Source of the DNA: WTFY01 sp011523795
GTDB lineage: Bacteria; Pseudomonadota; Gammaproteobacteria; UBA4575
DNA length: 64,000 nt
Reading direction: 5' to 3'
Assembly: GCA_965207475.1 (NCBI GenBank)
Contig: OZ242278.1
Coordinates: 1,798,001-1,862,000 of the forward strand
The notes beneath the pieces are model-generated. The model was not told the origin of the DNA, ran no database searches, and saw nothing but the letters and a program-made list of their open reading frames with translations. Every line of letters begins with the position of its first letter. The stretch's first letter is position 1. Of the stretch, positions 53,883 through 62,551 are shown piece after piece. A program made the translations under genes and the position numbers.

Positions 53883-55022
53883 ATGCCTTGGAACAGTCCT
53901 AAAGGCGGAAGAGATGATGACCCATGGGGTCAGCAATCCAATCAACAGGGGCCGCCGGACCTGGATGAAGTGTTTCGCAACCTGGGTAAAAGGTTCGGCG
54001 GGATCTTCGGCTCGGGAGCCTCGCGCGGTTCTGGGGGACGCAAGAAAAGGCCCTATGGCTGGATTGTGCTGATCGCAGCCATCGTGGTCTGGGGAGTCTA
54101 CGACAAATTCGGCTTTTACACCGTGCAACAGGCTGAAAGAGGCGTGGAATTGCGCTTCGGGAAATATGTTCAGACTACAACTGCGGGGCTGAACTGGCAC
54201 ATTCCGTTTCCAATCGAGACAGTCGAGATCGTGAACATTGATGAAGTGCGAGAGGTCACGAACAAGACGTCCATGCTGACACAGGACGAGAACATCGTTG
54301 AAGTTGCCTTGGAGGCACAATACAAGATAAAGAGCGCGGAAGACTACCTGTTTAATTTGCGTGATCCTGACCTTACCGTGAAAGACGCGATGGAAAGTGC
54401 CGTGCGGGAAATTGTAGGAAAAAGCACGATTGATTTTGTGCTTTTCGAAGGGCGGGGCCAGATTTCGAGTGCTACTCGTGAACTGCTGCAGACGATCATG
54501 GATGAATACAAGGCCGGTATCTACATCCAGAAAGTCAACCTGGAAAAATCCCTGCCTCCGGACCAGGTCAAGGCAGCCTTTTCGGATGCGATCAAGTCCA
54601 GGGAAGACTATGACCGCTACATCAAGGAGGCCGAGGCCTATGCAAACAGCATAGTTCCCCTGGCGCGTGGAGAAGCCGCGAGACTGCTTCAGGAGGCCAA
54701 TGCTTACCGGGACCGCGTGACGGCCAATTCGGAGGGTGAGGCCAAACGGTTCCTGAAGCTGCTGGGTGAATACGAGAAAGCGCCGGATGTGACGCGTGAA
54801 AGGTTATACCTGGAGGCCGTGGAGTCAGTGTATGCAAGTAGCAACAAGCTGTTGATGGACGTTGAGGGGGGGAACAACCTGATTTACCTGCCGCTAGACC
54901 AGTTAATCAGGCAGCGTGGCACAACAGACACCACAACGGTGCAGGACCGGTTCTCTTCAGACGACGCGCTGAGTCAGCAAGGTGGAATAACACGGCCAGG
55001 AAGAGGCAGGGGGGAGCGCTGA
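53883..55022 (+). CDS. hflK: FtsH regulator HflK
   Basis: HflK and HflC form a periplasm-exposed ring around the FtsH protease. The 379-residue protein has a Gly-rich cytoplasmic N terminus, one membrane span (~residues 58-76, GWIVLIAAIVVWGVYDKF), an SPFH/Band-7 domain and a long coiled-coil region (REDYDRYIKEAEAYANS). GGAGA precedes the ATG. hflC starts one base after its stop. Confidence 0.96.
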   Translation: MPWNSPKGGRDDDPWGQQSNQQGPPDLDEVFRNLGKRFGGIFGSGASRGSGGRKKRPYGWIVLIAAIVVWGVYDKFGFYTVQQAERGVELRFGKYVQTTTAGLNWHIPFPIETVEIVNIDEVREVTNKTSMLTQDENIVEVALEAQYKIKSAEDYLFNLRDPDLTVKDAMESAVREIVGKSTIDFVLFEGRGQISSATRELLQTIMDEYKAGIYIQKVNLEKSLPPDQVKAAFSDAIKSREDYDRYIKEAEAYANSIVPLARGEAARLLQEANAYRDRVTANSEGEAKRFLKLLGEYEKAPDVTRERLYLEAVESVYASSNKLLMDVEGGNNLIYLPLDQLIRQRGTTDTTTVQDRFSSDDALSQQGGITRPGRGRGER

Positions 55023-55023
55023 C

Positions 55024-55887
55024 ATGAATTTCAAGATCATTCTGGGAGTCCTTGCACTTGCGGTGATAGCGATCTGGGCATTTGCCTTTCAGGTGGACCA
55101 GCGGCAGAAAGTTATCAAGGTGCAGTTCGGTGAAATCAAGGATGCGACCCTGGAGCCTGGGCTGCATTTCAGAATTCCGGTCGTGCATAAGGTCAGGCGC
55201 AATGACGGCCGTATCCTGACCCTGGATGTGCCGCCGACCGAGTTTCCTACCAGCGAGAAAAAATACGTCAAGGTGGATTTCTATGCGAAATGGCGCATTG
55301 AGGATGTGGAAAGGTATTTCATTGCAACAGGTGGACAGGAACTCAGGGCCAACCAGCGCCTGGAATTGATTCTTGTAGACGGACTCAAGAACGAATTTGG
55401 TAAACGCACGATCCAGGAAGTTGTTTCCGGAGAGCGCAGTGAAATCATGGATGTAATCCAGGTTCAGTCGAATGAGGATGCCAAGAATTTTGGTATCCGG
55501 GTCGTGGACGTGCGGGTCAGCAAGATTGACCTGCCTGACGATGTAAGCGACTCGGTGTTCAATCGCATGCGTGCTGAAAGGGATCGTGTGGCCAAGGATT
55601 TCAGGGCACGAGGCAAGGAACAGGCGGAGGTGATCCGTGCTAAGGCAGACAAGGAACGCACCGTAATCCTGGCGAATGCCTACAAGGAGGCAGAAAAGAT
55701 CCGGGGGGAAGGGGATGCCAGGTCTGCCCAGATCTATGCGGATGCCTACCTGCTTAATGAAGAGTTCTACAGCTTTACTAGGAGTTTGAAGGCATACATC
55801 AATACCTTTAGCGGAAACAACGATTTCCTGATCATGCAGCCGGATTCTGATTTTTTTCGCTACTTCAAGAAATCTGAACAAGACTAG
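55024..55887 (+). CDS. hflC: FtsH regulator HflC
   Basis: This 287-residue partner of HflK has an N-terminal membrane span (residues ~5-22), the Band-7 domain (VDQRQKVIKVQFGEIKD onward), and the coiled region RDRVAKDFRARGKEQAEVIRAKADKE. The one-base spacing to hflK shows co-translation. Confidence 0.96.
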   Translation: MNFKIILGVLALAVIAIWAFAFQVDQRQKVIKVQFGEIKDATLEPGLHFRIPVVHKVRRNDGRILTLDVPPTEFPTSEKKYVKVDFYAKWRIEDVERYFIATGGQELRANQRLELILVDGLKNEFGKRTIQEVVSGERSEIMDVIQVQSNEDAKNFGIRVVDVRVSKIDLPDDVSDSVFNRMRAERDRVAKDFRARGKEQAEVIRAKADKERTVILANAYKEAEKIRGEGDARSAQIYADAYLLNEEFYSFTRSLKAYINTFSGNNDFLIMQPDSDFFRYFKKSEQD

Positions 55888-55913
55888 GCAGGTAACTCGC
55901 CGCCTGTGTTTAC

Positions 55914-56108
55914 ATGTGGGACGATTTGTTTTCCGCAATTGCACTGGTGCTTGTACTTGAAGGCATAATTCCTTTTTTGGCACCGGAAAAATTCAGGCAG
56001 ACATTGTCCCTGATCGGCCAGTTGTCCAGCCGGTCCCTTCGAGTGGCAGGGCTGGTGAGCATGGTAATCGGGATTATCGTTTTGTATCTTGTCAGACTGG
56101 GCAATTAA
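55914..56108 (+). CDS. DUF2065 membrane protein (YjeT-like)
   Basis: This 64-residue protein with two hydrophobic segments fits DUF2065 (YjeT), found after hflC in many proteobacteria: LVLEGIIPFLAPEKFRQ and the second span LRVAGLVSMVIGIIVLYLVR. Function is unknown. It lies 26 bases after hflC and 6 before hisZ. Confidence 0.9.
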   Translation: MWDDLFSAIALVLVLEGIIPFLAPEKFRQTLSLIGQLSSRSLRVAGLVSMVIGIIVLYLVRLGN

Positions 56109-56114
56109 TTACTC

Positions 56115-57299
56115 ATGAACGATCAAAATCGCTGGCTGTTGCCAGACGGCATAGAGGAGTCCCTGCCGGATGAAGCGGCCTGGCTCGAGGTGCACCGGCG
56201 TGAACTGCTGGACATGTTTGCATCGTGGGGCTATGAACTGGTAATCCCGCCGCTGATTGAATACCTGGAGTCATTACTGGTGGGTCCAAGCGATGACCTC
56301 GATCTTCAGACGTTCAAGCTTACTGATCAGTTGACCGGGCGCATGATGGGGGTGCGTGCGGACATGACCCCCCAGGTTGCGCGCATCGACGCACACATGC
56401 TCAAGCGGGATGCCCCGGCACGATTATGCTATCTGGGCACGGTTCTGCGTACCCGCCCGGGCGGGCGGGACCTGACGCGCAGCCCCTTGCAGCTGGGTGC
56501 AGAGCTGTATGGTCACGCCGGGGTGGACAGTGATGTGGAAGTGATATGCCTGATGCTGGAGGCATTGAAACTGGTCGGTATCGAGGATATCTGCCTGGAC
56601 CTGGGACATGTCGGAATCTTTGATGAAATTGTTGAACAGGCAGGCTTTCGGCAGGACCAGCAAAGGACACTGCAGACGCTGCTTCAGCAAAGGGCTCTCC
56701 CGGAATACGAGCAGTTTCTGTCAGGTTGCGCGTTGACGGAAGAGTGCCAGGAAATCATGCTGGCGCTTTCGGACCTGAGTGGTGATGAGCGTGTTATTGC
56801 GTATGCGCGGGAGGTACTCGGAAATTTGGAAGGCAGCGCGAAGAGTCATATCGATTACGTCGAGACGCTTGCAAAGCGGGTCAGCCAACGTGTAGCAGAT
56901 ATTCGCCTGCATTTTGATTTCGCTGCCCTGAGCGGATTCCGCTATGAGAACGGTGCAGTCTTTGCCGCATACATATCTGGCCAGGGCGAGCAAATTGCCC
57001 GTGGAGGCCGCTATGACATGATTGGCAAGGTGTTCGGCCGTTCCCGCCCTGCCACCGGGTTCAGCCTGGACCTGAGGGCGATAGCCAAACTGTCGCCGCG
57101 TGTACAGCATGCACGGACAGGCATATTTGCTCCTTGTGAGGAGGATCCTGAACTCCTTGCAGCGATTGGTCGATTAAGGAGTCAGGGTGAGCGGGTGATT
57201 TGCGAGTTGAATGGACAGCATGGGGGTGCACAGGACATGCAGTGCGACCGTATCCTGCAAAGGGAAGGCGGGACATGGCGGGTCGTGCCACTGTGCTGA
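56115..57299 (+). CDS. hisZ: ATP phosphoribosyltransferase regulatory subunit HisZ
   Basis: HisZ is a catalytically inactive relative of histidyl-tRNA synthetase that joins short-form HisG in the first step of histidine synthesis. The 394-residue protein has class II synthetase-like parts (YELVIPPLIEYLESLL; DLQTFKLTDQLTGRMMGVRADMTPQVARID) and GGRYDMIGKVFGRSRPATGFSLDL. It lacks the anticodon-binding domain of HisS. Position between hflC and purA is typical of lineages using HisZ; a short hisG is expected elsewhere. Confidence 0.94.
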   Translation: MNDQNRWLLPDGIEESLPDEAAWLEVHRRELLDMFASWGYELVIPPLIEYLESLLVGPSDDLDLQTFKLTDQLTGRMMGVRADMTPQVARIDAHMLKRDAPARLCYLGTVLRTRPGGRDLTRSPLQLGAELYGHAGVDSDVEVICLMLEALKLVGIEDICLDLGHVGIFDEIVEQAGFRQDQQRTLQTLLQQRALPEYEQFLSGCALTEECQEIMLALSDLSGDERVIAYAREVLGNLEGSAKSHIDYVETLAKRVSQRVADIRLHFDFAALSGFRYENGAVFAAYISGQGEQIARGGRYDMIGKVFGRSRPATGFSLDLRAIAKLSPRVQHARTGIFAPCEEDPELLAAIGRLRSQGERVICELNGQHGGAQDMQCDRILQREGGTWRVVPLC

Positions 57300-57306
57300 A
57301 TTCGGT

Positions 57307-58596
57307 ATGAGCAGAAGCGTAGTCATCCTCGGAATCCAGTGGGGCGACGAGGGAAAGGGAAAGGTCGTGGACATGCTTACGGAGCATGCAGATGCCGTGG
57401 TCCGCTTTCAGGGTGGACACAATGCAGGCCACACGATTGTTGTCGAGGGCCAGCAGACGATCCTTCACCTGGTTCCTTCCGGCATCCTGCATGATGGTGT
57501 CGAGTGCCTGATCGGGAATGGCGTGGTGCTGGCACCGGATGCCTTGCAGGAAGAAATAACCATGCTGGATGGCAAGGGTGTGCAGGTTACCGGACGGTTA
57601 CGTGTCTCCCCTGCTTGTCCAGTGATCATGCCGTACCACGTGCTGCTGGACCTGGCCAAGGAAAGGAAGCAGGGCAAGGCTGCAATTGGCACTACTGGGC
57701 GTGGAATCGGTCCTGCATACGAAGACAAGGTGTCAAGACGAGGCATGAGAGTCGCTGACCTGTTTGATGAATCGTATTGCAACCGACGCCTTGAGGAAGT
57801 CGTGGATTTTCACAACTTCGTACTCAGGGAATATTTCGGGTCGGATACGGTTGACTTGCAGGAGATGAAGGATCTGTGCAGGCGCTATGCTGAGGTACTT
57901 GCGCCGCTGCTGGGCGATGTCTCGGCCCGAATTCATGTGCTGAGGGAAGCCCGGAAGAATATTCTTTTCGAGGGTGCCCAGGGTACACTGCTGGATATTG
58001 ATCATGGCACCTATCCATTCGTGACATCCTCCAACACCTCGGCCGGGGGTGCCTGTGCAGGCAGCGGGTCAGGTCCAGATGTGATTGATCATGTACTCGG
58101 TGTGGTAAAAGCCTACACAACCCGTGTGGGTGGAGGGCCATTTCCTACAGAGCTGTTTGACGATGTAGGCAGGCATCTTGCCGAACGTGGCAACGAGTTT
58201 GGTGCCACGACCGGTCGTGCCAGACGCTGTGGCTGGCTCGATGCTTCAGCATTACGTCATGCTGTGAGGATCAATGGTGTGAAAGGACTGTGTGTGACCA
58301 AGCTTGATGTACTGGACGGGCTGGATACGATCAAGATCTGTACGGGCTATACGCATGAAGGACATCCATTCGATCCCATGGTCATGGACGGTCGAGCATT
58401 CAGCCAGTGCCAGCCGGTTTATCTGGAACTGGAAGGCTGGCACCGCTCTACGTCCGGAGCCACCAAAATGAGTGATTTGCCGAAGCAGGCCAGGGCCTAT
58501 CTGGACAAGATTCACGAACTGTCTGGCGTACAGTTGGATTTGATTTCGACAGGGCCAGACAGGCGCCACAGCATCGTGTGCAATGAAGTGTATTGA
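57307..58596 (+). CDS. purA: Adenylosuccinate synthetase
   Basis: PurA joins IMP and aspartate with GTP on the way to AMP. The 429-residue protein has ILGIQWGDEGKGKVVDML, GHTIV, GTTGRGIGPAYEDK and KLDVLDGL. The frame extends back to 57211 inside hisZ, but ATG 57307 (MSRSVVIL) gives family length. It is the last gene of the long cluster; no strong terminator is seen. Confidence 0.97.
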   Translation: MSRSVVILGIQWGDEGKGKVVDMLTEHADAVVRFQGGHNAGHTIVVEGQQTILHLVPSGILHDGVECLIGNGVVLAPDALQEEITMLDGKGVQVTGRLRVSPACPVIMPYHVLLDLAKERKQGKAAIGTTGRGIGPAYEDKVSRRGMRVADLFDESYCNRRLEEVVDFHNFVLREYFGSDTVDLQEMKDLCRRYAEVLAPLLGDVSARIHVLREARKNILFEGAQGTLLDIDHGTYPFVTSSNTSAGGACAGSGSGPDVIDHVLGVVKAYTTRVGGGPFPTELFDDVGRHLAERGNEFGATTGRARRCGWLDASALRHAVRINGVKGLCVTKLDVLDGLDTIKICTGYTHEGHPFDPMVMDGRAFSQCQPVYLELEGWHRSTSGATKMSDLPKQARAYLDKIHELSGVQLDLISTGPDRRHSIVCNEVY

Positions 58597-58829
58597 TTGC
58601 TGCGGTGAGCGCAACGCCTGGGGCTATTTCCAACCGTTGCCGACCCCGATGGCACCGTGAACGACCGTCACCGGATTTGCAGGTGAATAGCGGCTTTCTG
58701 AATGAAGTTTGGACCAGAATATTTCCTGGCGGGATAGGGAGGGTTCCTGAAAACTGTTGTATACAATCTCCAGTTCTAGAGCACGTGTGCCTTCAGCTCT
58801 TTTCGCTTTTCGCAAGGAGACAAGTCAAA

Positions 58830-58871
58830 ATGCAGTACAGAGAAAAGATTGATGCTGACACATGGCATTGA
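58830..58871 (+). CDS. Possible 13-residue leader peptide
   Basis: ATG after AAGGAG (58814-58819, 10-base spacing) opens MQYREKIDADTWH and stops. A 6-base-stem hairpin starts three bases after the stop and a 10-base palindrome lies 64 bases before the ATG. The arrangement resembles a leader ORF, but there is no obvious controlled gene for about 370 bases. Chance occurrence is quite possible. Confidence 0.25.
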   Translation: MQYREKIDADTWH

Positions 58872-58990
58872 TGCAGGACTTTGCGTCCTGTTAGCCAAAG
58901 GTGTTCAGTAACTTTTCTGTATTAGCTCCGGCTTTTGTTACCCATCCGGGAACGAAATGGACGGGAGGGAGTCAGATTGTGACAGGTTCG

Positions 58991-59065
58991 TCAGAGAGAT
59001 TTCAGGTTGCTCCAGACAATGACCACTCCAACTACAGCCATGATCAGGAAGATGATTTCGTACAT
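58991..59065 (-). CDS. Possible 24-residue membrane peptide
   Basis: On the reverse strand CCGGAGTAAAT-ATG opens a 24-codon ORF consisting of one hydrophobic span (YEIIFLIMAVVGVVIVW) and a polar end (SNLKSL). GGAG lies 6 bases before the ATG. Such single-span peptides are common small proteins, but this one has no independent support. Confidence 0.35.
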   Translation of the reverse strand: MYEIIFLIMAVVGVVIVWSNLKSL

Positions 59066-59269
59066 ATTTACTCCGGGCATTGATTCTTGTATTGCAGACT
59101 GACATATTCTACGTGCTGGCATGGGGAATGTGCAATTATATTCTGGAATGCCCCACAACAGTCTAAGGCAGGGCATGGTATCTCCAGATGCGAGTAGACT
59201 TCGTTCTGTATTTCCAGAATGCCCTTCTTTACTGCAGGCAGAAAGAGATTTGATTGGTAAGGAGCTATG

Positions 59270-59764
59270 ATGGGTTACTTGCGGTTTCTGACAGTTTTCG
59301 TACTTTCACTGGGTGTCGTGGTTCATTCGGGAGAAGCTGAACACGCTGCCGGCCAGGAAGGCAAGTCGGGGATGGAGGTATTTAAAAGCCCAACGTGCGG
59401 ATGCTGCACGAAGTGGGTGGAGCATGTTCAATCGGCAGGGTTCGAAGTTGCTGTGAATCATCCGGCCGACCTGGACCGAATCAAGACTGATCATGGCATC
59501 GCATCCCATTACCAGTCCTGCCACACCGCTGTCACCAAGGAGGGGTACGTGTTTGAGGGTCATATACCGGCCAGGTATATCCAGGAATTTTTGAGCAATC
59601 CCCCAGAAAATGCGCGGGGTTTGGCAGTACCCGGGATGCCGGCAGGCAGTCCCGGCATGGAAATGGGAAAGAGGTTTTCTCCCTACCGAATTTTCGTGCT
59701 CAAAACAGACGGCAGCCGAGAGGTTTTCAGGGAAGTTCTCAGTGCAGGGGAACAGTACCAGTAA
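59270..59764 (+). CDS. DUF411 (copper-associated) exported protein
   Basis: This 164-residue protein has a signal peptide (residues ~1-22) and a DUF411 domain with SPTCGCCTKWVEHV, SCHTAV and EGHIPARYIQEFL. DUF411 proteins often accompany copper-handling genes and are thought to bind metal through these Cys and His residues; role is otherwise unknown. A Met/Gly-rich stretch (MPAGSPGMEMG) follows. AAGGAG (59259-59264) favours ATG 59270 over 59267. No copper pump is nearby. Confidence 0.88.
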   Translation: MGYLRFLTVFVLSLGVVVHSGEAEHAAGQEGKSGMEVFKSPTCGCCTKWVEHVQSAGFEVAVNHPADLDRIKTDHGIASHYQSCHTAVTKEGYVFEGHIPARYIQEFLSNPPENARGLAVPGMPAGSPGMEMGKRFSPYRIFVLKTDGSREVFREVLSAGEQYQ

Positions 59765-60129
59765 GGACTGGGAGCTGTATCCATGGAAGCTGGATCATTT
59801 TGACATCGACATAATTCTTGTCGTTCTGTGGCAACCGAATAGCATTCACTGCCACCTATGACATTTCTCCGTTCTGCCAATTGAAGGACTCGATCAACAT
59901 GGTTACTGAAAGTGACTGGTCAAAAGACAGGTTGCTTCTGGCTTTTCCGGCTTCAAACTGGACAGGAAATGTTGACCAACCAGAGTGGCGTCAGCACCTT
60001 GAAGCTGAAGCCAATGTTCATTGAATCATCCGGGTCATCACCCGTGGGTGCAATTGTTGTTTTCACAGGGACCTTGCAGACTGACGACTACACTTGCTAG
60101 TCTGTGCTCCTGACTCCAAAGCTATAAGT
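59765..60129. other. 365-base intergenic region before the SulP gene
   Basis: I see no convincing gene. A 41-codon reading at 59899-60024 has AAGGA about 10 bases upstream and plausible composition (MVTESDWSKDRLLLAFPASN) but no other support. CAGACT...AGTCTG near 60078-60106 can form a weak stem. No -35/-10 pair stood out. Confidence 0.4.
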
Positions 60130-62331
60130 GTGACGTCTGTGTTTCGGGAATTTGGGTCCGAACTTCGCGAGGATATCCTGTCCGAGAAGACGATTCCCGC
60201 GCTGTCGGCCGGTTTCACAACCGGGCTCGGGCTGCTCGTCGCCCAGGTGGCTTTCGGAAGCTTTATTTTTTCTGGTGCGTTAACACCCTATACCTCCCAG
60301 GGCGTGGGCCTGATTCTGTTTGGGAACTTTGCAGCTTGCCTGCTCGTGGCACTGGTAAGCGGTTATCGCGGAGCGATTGCGGGGCTGTCTTCTGCACCGG
60401 TGATCATCATGGCCACGATCGCAGCCACGATGGAAGCACGTGGGGAGGCGCTATTCATTACTACTGCGAGCGCGCTGATAATCAGCGCGCTCGCCACCGG
60501 GGTGTGTTGTCTCTTGATAGGGCGTTTTCACCTCGCCAATCTGGTACGCTTCATTCCTTACCCAGTTGCCGCGGGATTCGTAGCTGGAATTGGGGGCACT
60601 GTGTGCTTGGCGGCAATGTCGTTTATGGGAGTGAACCTCGAATGGCATGAGGTTGCCTCATTTCTGGAGCCTACCGTACTGTGGACCTGGCTTCCAGGTG
60701 CTGCGTACGGGATCGCGCTGTACATCGCGGTTAAACGCTGGGGTAATGTGCTGATTCTGCCGTTAAGCGTCATCATTGCGATAGGTGGCTACCATCTTAC
60801 CCTTGGTGCGCTAGACATCTCCGGTGAAAAGGCGAGAGTGATGGGTCTACTGCTGACAAGCACGGCAGACGGAAACCTGTGGCCTGTGCTGTTCCCGGCC
60901 GATCTGGTACACGTGAATTGGGCCGCAATGGCCGGCCAGATACCCAACATGCTGATGTTGATGTTCATTGCTTTCATCTGTGTGACCATGAATATTGCCG
61001 GGCTGGAAGTCGCGGCAAATCATGAACTTGAGTGGAACCGGGAGTTCAGGGCGAGCGGATTTGCCACCATGGTCGCAGGACTGGGCGGGGGGACAGTGGC
61101 AACGCTGATTGTACCTTCCTCGCTTCGCAGCAAGTATCTCAAGGCCACCACCCGGCTGACTGGAATGGTAGCAGCTTTCGTCGTCGGCATAGCCCTGCTT
61201 TTTGGCGATGGGATGCTGGAGTTTGTTCCCACGGCACTTATCGGCGGCATCCTGGTCTTCGCCGGGATCGGCATGCTGGACGAAGGGCTCGTGCGGAGTT
61301 ACAAGCGCCTTCCCTGGGTGGAGTTAAGCATCATCCTGGTCATCTTCATAATCATTATCTTTTTCGGCCTGATCGAGGGCGTGGGTGCCGGGATGCTGGC
61401 TACCCTCATTTTTTTCGTCGTGCGCCTCAGTCGAGTAGACCCAATCAAAACCCGATTCACGTGCCGTGAACATCACAGCAGCAAAGCCCGTCCTGTACCC
61501 GATCGTGTGATCCTTCTGGAAGAAGGCTGGCGTGTGCTGGTTTACCAGCTGCGTGGTTACATCTTTTTTGGCAGTGCTGCTCCCCTGACCGATCATCTCA
61601 AAAGCTCCCTGGAGGGTCCTTCGCGTCCCACCTGCCTGATGCTGGACTTTGCCTCCGTCTCCGGCTTTGACTTCTCAGCAGTGAGTGTGCTGTCTCGATT
61701 CTTGCAGGCGACAAACAAGGCTGGGGTGAAGGTTGTGCTTAGCGCGGTGCCAGAGCAGTTCAAATCAGACTTGGAGCTCAACCTTCCTTCCCCGGTATTT
61801 GCCGATTTGGTTTTAGAGTCGGATGAGGATCGTGCCCTCGAGTACTGCGAAGAGATCGTCATTACCAAGTGGAGGAAGGACTCAACCATGGCTGACAACC
61901 AGCGCGCGGCCTTGCTGGAACATGTTGCCGACGACCTCGAACGCCATCTGCAGCGGCAAATACATTTCGAGGACCTGATGGAGGAGCTTCACAAATGGCT
62001 CACACCACGCAACTACACCGCCGATGAAGTGCTAGTGGGACCTGACTTGCCGCTTCAGGGACTTCAGCTGATGATCTCCGGTCGAGCTTCCGCCTACGAT
62101 TGCGCGGGCGCACGTCTCTACCAGTTCAGCCCCGGTGACGCGATCTACACACAAGGGGAGCAGGCGGCATCGGTGGTTGCAGACGAGGCATGTTACACCA
62201 TGGTGCTGACACCGGACGCCCAGAGCCGTTTGGAAAAAAAAGAGGAACGGCTTGCCCTCAAGCTTTATCGATACCTGCTCGCCGGACACTTACAGGTCAA
62301 GCCAGCCATCGGCCTGGAGGATCCTAAGTGA
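60130..62331 (+). CDS. SulP-family anion transporter with STAS and cyclic-nucleotide-type C-terminal domains
   Basis: The 733-residue product has a SulP/SLC26-like membrane domain (~residues 20-420, with LVSGYRGAIAGLSSAPVIIMATIA and FIPYPVAAGFVAGIGG), a STAS domain (~460-565, with MLDFASVSGFDFSAVSVL), a charged linker, and a C-terminal beta-roll resembling cyclic-nucleotide-binding proteins (~600-725, LQLMISGRASAYD and YQFSPGDAIYTQGE). Substrate may be sulfate, bicarbonate or another anion. GTG 60130 is chosen; TTG 60094 is possible. A perfect 29-base palindrome lies inside the coding sequence (60466-60494). Confidence 0.85.
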   Translation: MTSVFREFGSELREDILSEKTIPALSAGFTTGLGLLVAQVAFGSFIFSGALTPYTSQGVGLILFGNFAACLLVALVSGYRGAIAGLSSAPVIIMATIAATMEARGEALFITTASALIISALATGVCCLLIGRFHLANLVRFIPYPVAAGFVAGIGGTVCLAAMSFMGVNLEWHEVASFLEPTVLWTWLPGAAYGIALYIAVKRWGNVLILPLSVIIAIGGYHLTLGALDISGEKARVMGLLLTSTADGNLWPVLFPADLVHVNWAAMAGQIPNMLMLMFIAFICVTMNIAGLEVAANHELEWNREFRASGFATMVAGLGGGTVATLIVPSSLRSKYLKATTRLTGMVAAFVVGIALLFGDGMLEFVPTALIGGILVFAGIGMLDEGLVRSYKRLPWVELSIILVIFIIIIFFGLIEGVGAGMLATLIFFVVRLSRVDPIKTRFTCREHHSSKARPVPDRVILLEEGWRVLVYQLRGYIFFGSAAPLTDHLKSSLEGPSRPTCLMLDFASVSGFDFSAVSVLSRFLQATNKAGVKVVLSAVPEQFKSDLELNLPSPVFADLVLESDEDRALEYCEEIVITKWRKDSTMADNQRAALLEHVADDLERHLQRQIHFEDLMEELHKWLTPRNYTADEVLVGPDLPLQGLQLMISGRASAYDCAGARLYQFSPGDAIYTQGEQAASVVADEACYTMVLTPDAQSRLEKKEERLALKLYRYLLAGHLQVKPAIGLEDPK
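60466..60494. repeat. 29-base perfect palindrome within the SulP gene
   Basis: Two 14-base arms, GCGAGCGCGCTGAT and ATCAGCGCGCTCGC, are separated by one A. They encode a symmetric peptide, ASALIISALA, in a predicted membrane span, so the symmetry may be partly due to residue use. Confidence 0.85.
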
Positions 62332-62534
62332 ATTTTCGAGAAGGGGTATACTCGGCTGATGAAGGTAGCCATGACATTATGCGTAAACGATTCGATGAAT
62401 CGAAGATCATCAGTTTACCGCGATCCATCAAGGTGAAATTCAGTGAGGTATGGTTTCGGGAAAAGTGGAAGTTTCGACAGCAGTGCTTCATTCCTGAGTT
62501 GCATTCCATTCACTTAGGAGGAAGGAAACACTAA
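62328..62534 (+). CDS. Small unknown protein coupled to the SulP gene
   Basis: GTG at 62328 overlaps the SulP stop by four bases (GTGA) and has GGAGG (62316-62320) seven bases upstream, inside the end of the SulP gene. The 68-residue basic product (RKRFDESKIISLPRSIKVKF, then WFREKWKFRQQC) has no membrane span and is not recognised. Strong start context argues it is translated; low similarity to anything I know keeps confidence moderate. Confidence 0.45.
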   Translation: MNFREGVYSADEGSHDIMRKRFDESKIISLPRSIKVKFSEVWFREKWKFRQQCFIPELHSIHLGGRKH

Positions 62535-62551
62535 CTACCAGAAGCTGCAGA

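Larger units (their letters stand above)
58597..59269. other. 670-base intergenic region after purA
   Basis: No long gene fits here. What I see, in order: perfect palindrome TTGTATACAA (58757-58766); a 13-codon ORF behind AAGGAG (58830-58871); hairpin CAGGAC-TTTGC-GTCCTG (58874-58890); a 24-codon membrane peptide on the reverse strand (58991-59065); and related sequences TTCTGGAATGCCCC and TTCCAGAATGCCC (near 59142 and 59209). Confidence 0.55.

Noticed and set aside
54907..55983. 358-residue reverse ORF opposite hflK/hflC
   Set aside because: Antisense to two certain genes; the product is a shadow of their codon use.
59885..59893. AGGACTCGA match to the tRNA-Leu 3' half, considered as an attachment site
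   Set aside because: Nine bases only and not extended on either side; expected by chance.
59899..60024. 41-codon ORF before the SulP gene
   Set aside because: Ribosome-site spacing is marginal and nothing else supports it; kept only as a remark.
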